Below are positions 26,571 through 34,235 of a stretch of DNA of 44,119 nt, in pieces. Origin of the DNA: Nostoc sp. NMS7 (lineage in GTDB: Bacteria; Cyanobacteriota; Cyanobacteriia; Cyanobacteriales; Nostocaceae). Position numbers and translations under genes: made by a program. How positions within the stretch are numbered: the stretch's first letter is position 1; every line of letters starts with the position of its first letter. The stretch is from NCBI RefSeq assembly GCF_017115085.1, contig NZ_JABXKJ010000059.1:1-44119 (forward strand), given 5' to 3'. Below the pieces are notes generated by a model. The model saw nothing but the letters and a program-made list of their open reading frames with translations, had not been told where the DNA came from and ran no database searches.

Positions 26571-29500
26571 TTAATAACCATTAGTATCATCAATGAAGTT
26601 ATTGCCAAAAACTGTCTCATCATTATCATATAAATCCATCGGTAAAATCCTACCTTCGGAGCTTTCAATTAGTCCGATCGCAGGGTTCTTGTTCCAATTA
26701 ACATCTGTGTTTGACGGGATTTTTAGCGTGTTTGACAAGGGCTGCTGCGATGCCTGCGGCGGTAAACTACGCAAATGTTTCAATCTGGGAAACGACTCTT
26801 TGGAGAACAAGGCACCATTATCAGCGGCCAATTTTTTGTCAGCATCAGCGATAATGGCATCAAATAACCAGGCGTTGTTGAAATTAGCAGAATTTAGATT
26901 TGTCCCCATCAGGTTCGCCTGTTGCAGATTTGCGCCTGCAAGGTTCGCCTGTTGAAGGTTCGCACCTGTAAGGTTCGCCTGTTGGAGGTTCGCGCCTGCG
27001 AGATTTGCCTGTTGCAAATTCGCTCCCGCTAAATTCGCCCCGATTAACTCCGCATTGGATAAGTTTATCTGCTCAAGATTTACCCCAGTTAACATCACTT
27101 GCAATAAAGAGGCTCCCGATAAGTTGAGTCCAGCCAGAGACTTGATTCGGGTTGCAAAGGCACTTTTATGCAAAACCGTTGTCCTAGCAATTAGCGCACT
27201 CAGCGCATCTGGATTAAATTCTGCAAAATTCGCTGGATTTCCGCAAGGCCAAAAAGGAACTTTTGTTTCTCGGTAACAAGCACAAAGCCATAAAAACACA
27301 TTCAGCCCTACAGCAGCATTCACCTGTTCAACATTCACCGGGTTTTGTAGTGCGTGAAAATGAGTCAAAGCTTTGTGGGCTATCCCTTCATCTAGCCAAC
27401 GGCCTTGACAGTAAGCACGCCAGAAAGACAAAAGACGTTGAAACAAAACTTCAAAGTAAAACTTGTGCTTTTGCTGCCGACGCAATCCGGCAATCGCTAG
27501 TTCTTCAATTTCCTGGCTAAGTATCCCATAACCGAATAAATTATAAAGGTGTTGGGCTACGCTACTGGGAGAATCAAGCACAAAAGTCAGTGTACCATAA
27601 GCCTCATCTTGGCATTGAGTCAGAAATTTAAGTTGGGCTGCAATCACATCTGCACAAAGAAGTTCTCCTAACTTAATATGCGAAAACTCGATTAAAGTAC
27701 TTTTTGCTGCGTCTTTGACTGAGCTTTCTAAATCCCGAATTTTAAAGTAAAACCCTGGTAAAGTATTAGATTCCTCAGCAAGATTAATTTGATGACGTTG
27801 CGAGTGTAAAATTTTCAGAGCGATCGCTTGCATCTGCTTAAGTAAATCTTCGGGATGACGTCCAGCGAGTAAATTAGCGATCGCTTCTGGAGTTCGGTGG
27901 ATATGAGCCGATCCTGAGCGCAGTAACATCATCTTCATACCACCAATTAGCGGATAGCCTAACAACCATCGACTCAGACGATGATAAATTTCCCATAACA
28001 GAGAAGACTTTTGGTTATTAGCAGCTAACTGCAATAGTTGCTCATCTAGCAATCCGTCGCGGTGCAAAATGCCCAACAAATGCAGCATTATGGGTTGACG
28101 AATCAGGGCAGATAATTCTGTTAACTTTGATTGGCTGGCAAATAAGCCGGACTGTTTTAAGAATGTAAATAAATTTTGAGAGATCGCCAACGATTGCACT
28201 TTTATCCACTGCTGAAACCATTGTTTGAGTTCGTCCGCATCCAATGGCTGAATAATAATTCGCCTCAATAATAGCGGTAGTTCAGAGACGATTTCCGCTA
28301 ACGTCATTGAGCGACTCGTCAACACAATTTTGTGTCGGTGCTGAGATTGAAAGTTGAGTAATTGCTGAATAAAAATCGCTTGTTCCCTTATACCATGAGC
28401 CGAAGGAGGCAGTTCATCTAGACCATCTAGCAACAAAAGACAAGGGAGATTTTCTGGCTCTAACCAAGTTGAAAGATTAACAGGAAAAGCCGAATTTAGG
28501 GTTTCGATGAAAGTTTTGCCATATTTTATATCCCGCAACCTAATTAATATCGGCATCCAAGTCGGGTAAAATTCCTGTGCTACCTCTGCCGCCCAAAGTT
28601 GGCAAAAACTAGTTTTTCCATAACCAGGTTCCGACTCAATGATGGCGATCGTTTCTAAATCAGCTAGCTGTTGCTGCGCCCATGTTTTTAAATCAACTAG
28701 TTTAATAGTTTTTTTATCCGGCTCAGAAATACTTTCCTCTATTGGTAAGCCTTTTTGTGGCACATAAATATCCTTAAGCGCAAAGGATTCCATCAGCAAA
28801 GGCATACTCAGGTTTTTAATCAAACTTGCACGGTAATGTTCTCGGTGCAAATCAATTTTCTCACTGACTGTAGAACCAACTTCTGGGGTGATTAAACTGG
28901 GAGATAATGAAATCTCCAAACGGAAAAATTTTTGCAGTTGGGCTAAAGGTGCAGCATTCTCAGTAACGACTACCAGTATGTTACCAGGAAGTGAGTTGAC
29001 CAAACGCTGTGTTAGGAGTTTAGCTTCAGGTGACTCTGCACCATTGGCAACTAACCAAGCGATAACAACGTTATTTATTTGTTGCACCAGTAATGAATCT
29101 GCAACTAAAGATAATGCTTGTTCGGCTTGAGTGTCAGTCAATTTACCTGGGCTGAGAGTTTTCAGCAAACCTTGTAGTTGCGGATCTGGGAGCGTAAATT
29201 TACCCACATCCTCTTTAAGTATGTGTGATTGAATGGGTATACTTGCCCGATCTAGCCACGGTCTTTGCAAGCTTGCTTCTTGCTTTAGAATTGCTTGCAA
29301 AGCCTGGAGATAGGCAATTTGAAACGCTAGCCATGTGCCTTCGTTACGTTTTAATGGTTTTTTTTGACTGAGACTACGCAACAGGTTTTCTGTCAACTGC
29401 GAAATCACACTAATTTCTTCCCAAACAATACCTAAAGGCAGTTCTAAAACCTCTACCAAGGTACAGATATCAAAAGGCATCAGACTTTTAACTTCCATAT

Positions 29501-29609
29501 CCTGAACAATCCGGTAGGCAATACCTGCCAATTGCCCCGTTGAAAATCCTCTGATTTGATTGATTGCGATATAGCGTTCTGCCAACCAGTGCCGAATACT
29601 CAGGTTCAT
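26571..29609 (-). CDS. NACHT-domain NTPase with C-terminal pentapeptide repeats
   Basis: A 1012-residue STAND-type ATPase, an NLR-like signalling or defence architecture. Residues 1-300 form a helical region of no recognised family. The Walker A motif is EPGYGKTS at 327-334, Walker B is LLLLDGLDEL at 391-400, and a sensor Arg lies in KIVLTSRS. A long helical section follows. About nineteen pentapeptide-type A(N/D)LxX units sit near 820-912, several encoded by nearly identical 30-base DNA repeats (26890-27030). The tail is acidic (DNDETVFGNNFIDD). There is no signal peptide, so it is cytosolic. It is divergent from the Ycf55-type gene, with a 142-base shared upstream region. Target and trigger are unknown. 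Confidence 0.85.
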   Translation of the reverse strand: MNLSIRHWLAERYIAINQIRGFSTGQLAGIAYRIVQDMEVKSLMPFDICTLVEVLELPLGIVWEEISVISQLTENLLRSLSQKKPLKRNEGTWLAFQIAYLQALQAILKQEASLQRPWLDRASIPIQSHILKEDVGKFTLPDPQLQGLLKTLSPGKLTDTQAEQALSLVADSLLVQQINNVVIAWLVANGAESPEAKLLTQRLVNSLPGNILVVVTENAAPLAQLQKFFRLEISLSPSLITPEVGSTVSEKIDLHREHYRASLIKNLSMPLLMESFALKDIYVPQKGLPIEESISEPDKKTIKLVDLKTWAQQQLADLETIAIIESEPGYGKTSFCQLWAAEVAQEFYPTWMPILIRLRDIKYGKTFIETLNSAFPVNLSTWLEPENLPCLLLLDGLDELPPSAHGIREQAIFIQQLLNFQSQHRHKIVLTSRSMTLAEIVSELPLLLRRIIIQPLDADELKQWFQQWIKVQSLAISQNLFTFLKQSGLFASQSKLTELSALIRQPIMLHLLGILHRDGLLDEQLLQLAANNQKSSLLWEIYHRLSRWLLGYPLIGGMKMMLLRSGSAHIHRTPEAIANLLAGRHPEDLLKQMQAIALKILHSQRHQINLAEESNTLPGFYFKIRDLESSVKDAAKSTLIEFSHIKLGELLCADVIAAQLKFLTQCQDEAYGTLTFVLDSPSSVAQHLYNLFGYGILSQEIEELAIAGLRRQQKHKFYFEVLFQRLLSFWRAYCQGRWLDEGIAHKALTHFHALQNPVNVEQVNAAVGLNVFLWLCACYRETKVPFWPCGNPANFAEFNPDALSALIARTTVLHKSAFATRIKSLAGLNLSGASLLQVMLTGVNLEQINLSNAELIGANLAGANLQQANLAGANLQQANLTGANLQQANLAGANLQQANLMGTNLNSANFNNAWLFDAIIADADKKLAADNGALFSKESFPRLKHLRSLPPQASQQPLSNTLKIPSNTDVNWNKNPAIGLIESSEGRILPMDLYDNDETVFGNNFIDDTNGY

Positions 29610-29751
29610 TTAATTACACAGTGAAGGCTACTATGGCAATTATGCTTGATTTATCAGTTGTCGAAAACAGGTAACAATGGGGAAGACAAAGTTTTGTATC
29701 AAAACTGTTTTCTGATTGCAAAAAAACAGTGCTTGTGTAATTGAGTGGACT

Positions 29752-31539
29752 ATGAGCGATCGCCCGATAAAATTATTGTTAATCGACCAAGACCCGATTT
29801 TTCGTCTGGGATTACGCGTAGCTCTAGAAGCAATTCCTAACCTGGAAGTAACAGCAGTGGTAGAAACTTACACCCTTGCCTTGCAGATTTTAGCAGAAAT
29901 TGCTCAACAAGATCCTAACCAAGTAAATTTGGTAGTTTTGGAATTCGGTAATGGTCGCTCCGCCACCAGTCAACAGCTAGGGTTACAATTGTGTCGCCAA
30001 CTCAGAGTCTTATATCCCAACCTGCCAATTTTGCTCCTCAGTTCTGTGCAAGAACAAGGACTACTATTAGCTGCGAAATCTGTTGGTATTAATGGTTACT
30101 GCCCCAAAGGTACACCACTTTCTGAGTTAATCGCCGCCATGCAAGAAGTTGCAGATGGTGGTTCCTATTGGCTTCAGGAAACAGAAGCAATAATAACTCC
30201 TAACTCCTGTACAGACGCGATTAATCGCGTCTCTCTTCAATCCCATTCGACTACGCTCACGGCAAGCTCACTTCCTTTTTCTAGACTGCGAAATAATTTA
30301 CGTTTGTCAGGAATTACTAACATTGACGCTACCCTAGCCGCAATAACAGCACAATTACAAGTTCCCGGACTACCAGTACTAGATCGAGCAATTCTAGCTG
30401 GACATCGGCGAGAACTGCTAGCGGCTCGTTGGTTGCTAAATCGGTTGTTGGTTTCATCACAAGAAAGGCAAGAGGAAGATATCCCCGTTGCTGATGTGCC
30501 TCTGGCTTCTTCATTGAGTAGTGCCATTCAACAAAGGCAAATTGTGCCACCTTTACTTAGTCCGGGAACACTACAATCTGCCTTGTTTGCATCTTGTGTT
30601 ACCAAATTTCAATTTTCTTTACGAAATATTACAGATATACCTTTAGAAATTGATATCTTTCGTGAAGATAAAAAACGGGAATTACTTTATCTAATACTGC
30701 AAAAATTAGCTGACCAGTTGGATGAACTGCGTGCTGCTCAAATAGAGATAAATCAATTATATGAAGTAAAAAATACCTTAATATATGACTTATGGCAAGC
30801 AGCAATTACATATTTTTTTGGCAAATTTTCTCGGATAAAATTAGGAGATCAAAACATAGAAATCGTTAATTTTTTGTTACAAAATACAGAGATTGTGCAA
30901 AGAGATATTCTGAATAAAATTCCGCTAGTTTGCGAGTTGTATTCTTATTTACTATTTCAAACAGAATTGAACATTGATAACACCTCTTATCCGGTAGTAA
31001 GCATTGAAGCCAAGTCCCAAGCATTAATGATTTTAGAGAACTTGTTGATTCAGGTAGCGAATGGGGTTGTACAACCACTGTTAAATTCTTTAGCAGATGT
31101 AGAAGCGATTAAACAAAATTTTTATGGACGGCAATTGATTTCTACAAGAGAGATTGAACGATTTAGAAATAATTTGTCGTGGAGATATCGAATAAAAAAT
31201 TATATAAATGAGCCAAAAGCAGTTTTTGAAAGTCGGTATGAACTATTTGTAATTGCGCCTCGTGGCATTGCCAATACTTCAGTGTATGCTCCTCGAAATC
31301 AGGAGTTAGAAAAGCTTTCTAATATTCCTTTAGTAGTGACATTGCTCCTAGAATTTAGTGATGCGATCGCACCGCGTTTAAAATCACTATTAGCTTTTGT
31401 AGGTAGCGGTATAGTCTTCATCCTTACCCAAATAGTTGGTCGAGGCTTAGGTTTAATCGGTCGTGGTATTCTTCAAGGTATTGGCAGCGTATCGTTAGTA
31501 GAAAAAAACCTGAGACGAAATAGCGATCGATCTAAGTGA
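29752..31539 (+). CDS. Ycf55/DUF3685 protein with degenerate response-regulator domain
   Basis: Counting from ATG 29752 gives 595 residues. The N-terminal receiver-like domain shows IKLLLIDQDPIFRLGLRVAL (D12), PILLLSSVQEQG and K119 in GYCPKGTPLSELI. The phosphoacceptor position reads VVLEF, with Glu64 instead of Asp, so phosphotransfer is unlikely. Residues about 148-175 (TPNSCTDAINRVS and on) are encoded by an interspersed palindrome repeat inserted in frame. The Ycf55/DUF3685 domain follows, ending in a hydrophobic, glycine-rich C-terminus (GRGLGLIGRGILQGIG). The function of Ycf55 is unknown; plastid and cyanobacterial homologues exist. The 29716 TTG start is less likely. Confidence 0.82.
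   Translation: MSDRPIKLLLIDQDPIFRLGLRVALEAIPNLEVTAVVETYTLALQILAEIAQQDPNQVNLVVLEFGNGRSATSQQLGLQLCRQLRVLYPNLPILLLSSVQEQGLLLAAKSVGINGYCPKGTPLSELIAAMQEVADGGSYWLQETEAIITPNSCTDAINRVSLQSHSTTLTASSLPFSRLRNNLRLSGITNIDATLAAITAQLQVPGLPVLDRAILAGHRRELLAARWLLNRLLVSSQERQEEDIPVADVPLASSLSSAIQQRQIVPPLLSPGTLQSALFASCVTKFQFSLRNITDIPLEIDIFREDKKRELLYLILQKLADQLDELRAAQIEINQLYEVKNTLIYDLWQAAITYFFGKFSRIKLGDQNIEIVNFLLQNTEIVQRDILNKIPLVCELYSYLLFQTELNIDNTSYPVVSIEAKSQALMILENLLIQVANGVVQPLLNSLADVEAIKQNFYGRQLISTREIERFRNNLSWRYRIKNYINEPKAVFESRYELFVIAPRGIANTSVYAPRNQELEKLSNIPLVVTLLLEFSDAIAPRLKSLLAFVGSGIVFILTQIVGRGLGLIGRGILQGIGSVSLVEKNLRRNSDRSK
30194..30272 (+). repeat. Palindrome module inserted in the Ycf55 reading frame
   Basis: The TTAGGAG-complement, GTACAG, AGACGCGATTAATCGCGTCT (30213-30232) and a CCCATTCGACTACGCTCACG segment match the non-coding module at 34169-34230. 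Its length keeps the frame open through the host gene. Confidence 0.9.
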
Positions 31540-31564
31540 GCCAGAGAACGCGGGGACACGGAGA

Positions 31565-32272
31565 ATGACAAATGATTTTATCGGGCTAGCAATTTCTTAT
31601 ACTTATGCAACTAGTCTGCTTGTCATCGGTGAGGGACTGCGTAGGCTGTTTGGTGTGAAGCCGGATTTGACTCGCAAGGTGATCCATATTGGTGCAGGGA
31701 TGTGGGTTTTTGGCGTCCTGCTGCTGTTTAACCACTGGGAAATTGGAATTATCCCTTTTGCTACCTTTATCGGACTTAACTACCTGTTGTACCGCTACCG
31801 AATCATTGGTGCAATGGATACCCAGGATAGCTCACCTGGTACAGTTTATTTCGCTATTTCAGTGACGCTGCTGTTCGGGCTACTGTGGCGGCCAAAGGGG
31901 CCAATAGATGGCGCTGCGATCGCTGTTGCTGGGATAATGGCGATGACCTGGGGTGATGCACTGGCAGCATTAATCGGTAGACGCTTCGGACAGCATAAAT
32001 ACCAAGTGGGAAATTCTGTACGTTCCTGGGAGGGTTCAGCAGCAATGTTTGTAGCGAGTACAGTAGTGATTTTCTTAGTGCTATTGCTGCTACCTGGTTC
32101 GTCGCTGAGTCCCCTAGCAACGCCTTTAGGTTTAGGATGGGCATTGTTGACGGCGGTGGTAACTGCTACTTTTGCCACCCTAGCAGAGGCAGTCTCACCC
32201 CACGGTACAGATAACCTCAGCGTACCTCTAGTAGCGGCTGGGGTAGTGTGGGTAGCGATGCAAGCGTTTTAA
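31565..32272 (+). CDS. Phytol/dolichol kinase family membrane protein (VTE5-like)
   Basis: A CTP-dependent prenol kinase family member of 235 residues with about six or seven TM helices. The hallmark is the N-terminal RRLFGVKPDLTRKVIHIGAG with MWVF, plus a central TWGDALAALIGRRFGQHKYQ and VGNSVRSWEGSAAMF. This matches the family with Synechocystis phytol kinase, which recycles phytol for tocopherol and chlorophyll. The end VAAGVVWVAMQAF is typical. The start lies just after a GAACGCGGGGACACGGAGA repeat-like stretch, so its ribosome site is unclear. Confidence 0.82.
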   Translation: MTNDFIGLAISYTYATSLLVIGEGLRRLFGVKPDLTRKVIHIGAGMWVFGVLLLFNHWEIGIIPFATFIGLNYLLYRYRIIGAMDTQDSSPGTVYFAISVTLLFGLLWRPKGPIDGAAIAVAGIMAMTWGDALAALIGRRFGQHKYQVGNSVRSWEGSAAMFVASTVVIFLVLLLLPGSSLSPLATPLGLGWALLTAVVTATFATLAEAVSPHGTDNLSVPLVAAGVVWVAMQAF

Positions 32273-32293
32273 ACCAAAATTTGTAGAATATTT

Positions 32294-32407
32294 CCTCGTT
32301 CCCAGTCTCAGACTGGGAATGCCTATCAAAGAGGCTCCGCCTCCTGGGGCTTGACAAGAGGCAGAACCTCTCAGAATACATTCCCAGCCTCCAGGCTGGG
32401 AACGAGG
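32294..32407. repeat. Foldback element with CCTCGTTCCCAG terminal repeats
   Basis: CCTCGTTCCCAG (32294-32305) and its exact complement (32396-32407) bound 114 bases. Each arm is itself a hairpin: CCCAGTCTCAGACTGGGA and CCCAGCCTCCAGGCTGGGA. It looks like a small non-autonomous element or a structured repeat. It has no coding capacity. Confidence 0.85.
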
Positions 32408-32409
32408 CG

Positions 32410-32493
32410 AACTTCCGAGTTCAAAGGTGCAACTTCGGAGTTCAAAGGCTCAACTTCGGAGTTCAAAGGCTCAACTTCCGAGTTCAAAGCTAG
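32410..32493 (+). repeat. Four 21-bp tandem repeats
   Basis: Units begin AACTTCSGAGTTCAAAG at 32410, 32431, 32452 and 32473. The start abuts the foldback element. The 21-base period is three-fold, so the array encodes a TSEFKGS heptapeptide in one + frame, but no supported gene uses it. Confidence 0.95.
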
Positions 32494-32529
32494 TACTGAA
32501 TACAAGACTCACCTTGATAGCGCTACTCC

Positions 32530-32618
32530 AAACTCCTGTACAGACGCGATTAATCCGTCTCTCCAAACTCCTGTACAGACGCGATTAATCGCGTCTCTCC
32601 AAACTCCCCACTCCCCAC
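32530..32618. repeat. Two tandem palindrome modules
   Basis: Two direct copies of CTCCTGTACAG plus the 20-bp palindrome. The first lacks a base in its right arm (32542-32560) and the second is perfect (32577-32596). They separate the kinase gene from the convergent flavoprotein gene. Confidence 0.9.
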
Positions 32619-34073
32619 TCATAAATTCCAATTGCGGCGGAAATGAAAGAAGCCTTCTAAAAACTCTTGCAAGGCAATATTGCTATTTAACTTTTGCTTA
32701 CTCCACTCTCTGGCAGTTTGTTCCAGAATTTCTGAGAAACTAGGATAGACGGGAGATAAATTTGCTAAATCTTTGACTTTAATTTTTTGTGACATTGCCA
32801 AGGCAATCAAATTAATTAATTCTCCAGCTTCTGCCCCTAATATCGAAGCTCCCAAAATTTCCCCGTTGCGTAGCACAATTAATTTACACATCCCAGTGGT
32901 TTCGTCTCGAAGTTGGGCTGCTGCCACTGTTTTAAAATACTGTCGTAAAACTAAAACTTCATCTCGACGAAATAGACGTTTTGCCTGCGCTTCTGTTAAA
33001 CCCACTTGCGCCAGCATCGGCACAGAAAACATCGCCCAAGGAATAGAACAATAATTTACTCGTAACCTGGGGAAAAAGAGTGCATTGTTCAGGGCAATTT
33101 TTGCTTCATAATTAGCGATATTGGCAAAGTCGTAACCACCAATTACATCACCACAAGCGTAAATCCGGTGGTTAGTGGTTTGCAGTTTATCATTCACCAC
33201 TAAACTACGCCGATGCCATTTCACACCTACTGCTGCCAAATTTAGGGATTCAAAATTTGGCTGTTGTCCAGTGGCCACTAAAATTTCATCAGTTTCAATG
33301 GCCTTATCTCCTGCTTGAATCCACTTTTTATCCCCAATTAGCCTCACCTGAGTTACTGGGTTTTTGGTGAGGACGCGCACACCTTCGACTTCCAACTGCG
33401 CCTGAAGCAGTATGGCTATCTCAGGGTCAAGATGCGGGAGAATATATGGATGCTTGACTACCAACGTCACACTGCAACCAAACCGCGCTAAAGTTTGAGC
33501 GATTTCAATGCTTTGGGGAATTCCGCCGAGAATTACCCAATTTTTGGCTAATGTCGCTCCCTGTAAGGATTGCCAAATATTAGATAGGGTTAGATAGGCA
33601 GTGGCTGGCAATCCTTCAATCTCCGGCATTTCTGGACGCGAACCACTCGCCAGCAAATAGGTACGGGCGCGTAGTAGGCGATTGTTAACGGCAAAAGCTA
33701 ATTGGGGTGAAGATTGAAATTGACCATTGCCAACGATAACATCGACTCCCTGCCCGGCAAGGATGGCTAGAGAATGCTGTTCTTTGAGATTTGAGGCGAC
33801 GCATTCAGCATACAGCATCGCTTCTTGCCATGCCATAGATATCTGGCATTCTTCTAAGGTATCAGTGTGTGTGGCATGAATACCACAACTAGCGGCATCA
33901 TTCAACTTCTGCGCTAGTTTACCAATTTCGGTAAGAGCATGGTGATGAGCAAACCCGTAGTCTACTTTGGGTTCCACCAGGGCAACTGTAGCCCGGAGTT
34001 GGGTTGCAGCAAGAGCAGCGTAGTATCCAGCAAGACTGCCGCCAATAATTACAACATCATAATCAATAGTCAT
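32619..34073 (-). CDS. Pyridine nucleotide-disulfide oxidoreductase-like flavoprotein without redox cysteines
   Basis: Has the fold of dihydrolipoamide dehydrogenase and mercuric reductase, 484 residues. FAD-binding motifs are VVIIGGSLAGYYAAL at residues 7-21 and RIYACGDVIGG. The NAD(P) motif is VILGGIPQSIEIAQTLARFG. The interface domain shows MFSVPMLAQVGLTEAQA. The segment that should carry CxxxxC reads DYGFAHHHALTEIGKLA, so the redox disulfide is absent. The C-terminal HPT-x-x-E motif reads VYPSFSE, lacking the His. It cannot work as a classical disulfide reductase. An NAD(P)H:quinone/transhydrogenase-like role is possible. The start lies in TGACTAA heptamer repeats. Confidence 0.82.
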   Translation of the reverse strand: MTIDYDVVIIGGSLAGYYAALAATQLRATVALVEPKVDYGFAHHHALTEIGKLAQKLNDAASCGIHATHTDTLEECQISMAWQEAMLYAECVASNLKEQHSLAILAGQGVDVIVGNGQFQSSPQLAFAVNNRLLRARTYLLASGSRPEMPEIEGLPATAYLTLSNIWQSLQGATLAKNWVILGGIPQSIEIAQTLARFGCSVTLVVKHPYILPHLDPEIAILLQAQLEVEGVRVLTKNPVTQVRLIGDKKWIQAGDKAIETDEILVATGQQPNFESLNLAAVGVKWHRRSLVVNDKLQTTNHRIYACGDVIGGYDFANIANYEAKIALNNALFFPRLRVNYCSIPWAMFSVPMLAQVGLTEAQAKRLFRRDEVLVLRQYFKTVAAAQLRDETTGMCKLIVLRNGEILGASILGAEAGELINLIALAMSQKIKVKDLANLSPVYPSFSEILEQTAREWSKQKLNSNIALQEFLEGFFHFRRNWNL

Positions 34074-34235
34074 TAGTCATTAATCATTAGTCATTGGGCA
34101 TTGGGCATGGGGCATGGGGCATGGGGGAGAATGAAAAATTACCTCATCTGCCTCATCTCCCCCTTACCAGTACAGACGCGATTAATCGCGTCTCTCCCAA
34201 CTCCCATTCGGCTACGCTCACGGCAAGCCGACTCC
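34061..34235. repeat. Heptamer array (CATTAGT, TGGGCAT) plus palindrome module
   Basis: CATTAGT-type units overlap the flavoprotein start codon. TGGGCAT/GGGGCAT units follow to about 34125. The palindrome module (34174-34193) and the CCCATTCGGCTACGCTCACG segment then reach into the last codons of cobD. Confidence 0.9.

Noticed and set aside
26593..27520. Several + strand frames opposite the NACHT gene
   Set aside because: They mirror the pentapeptide-repeat DNA and the well-supported - strand protein; Phe-Ala-rich reading is the shadow of the repeats.
32410..32493. Possible CRISPR array
   Set aside because: The 21-bp units are directly adjacent with no unique spacers, and no cas genes are present.
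32351..32743. 130-codon frame with TSEFKGS repeats
   Set aside because: It is built from the foldback element, the 21-bp array and palindrome modules, and overlaps the flavoprotein gene end; there is no start signal or conserved part.
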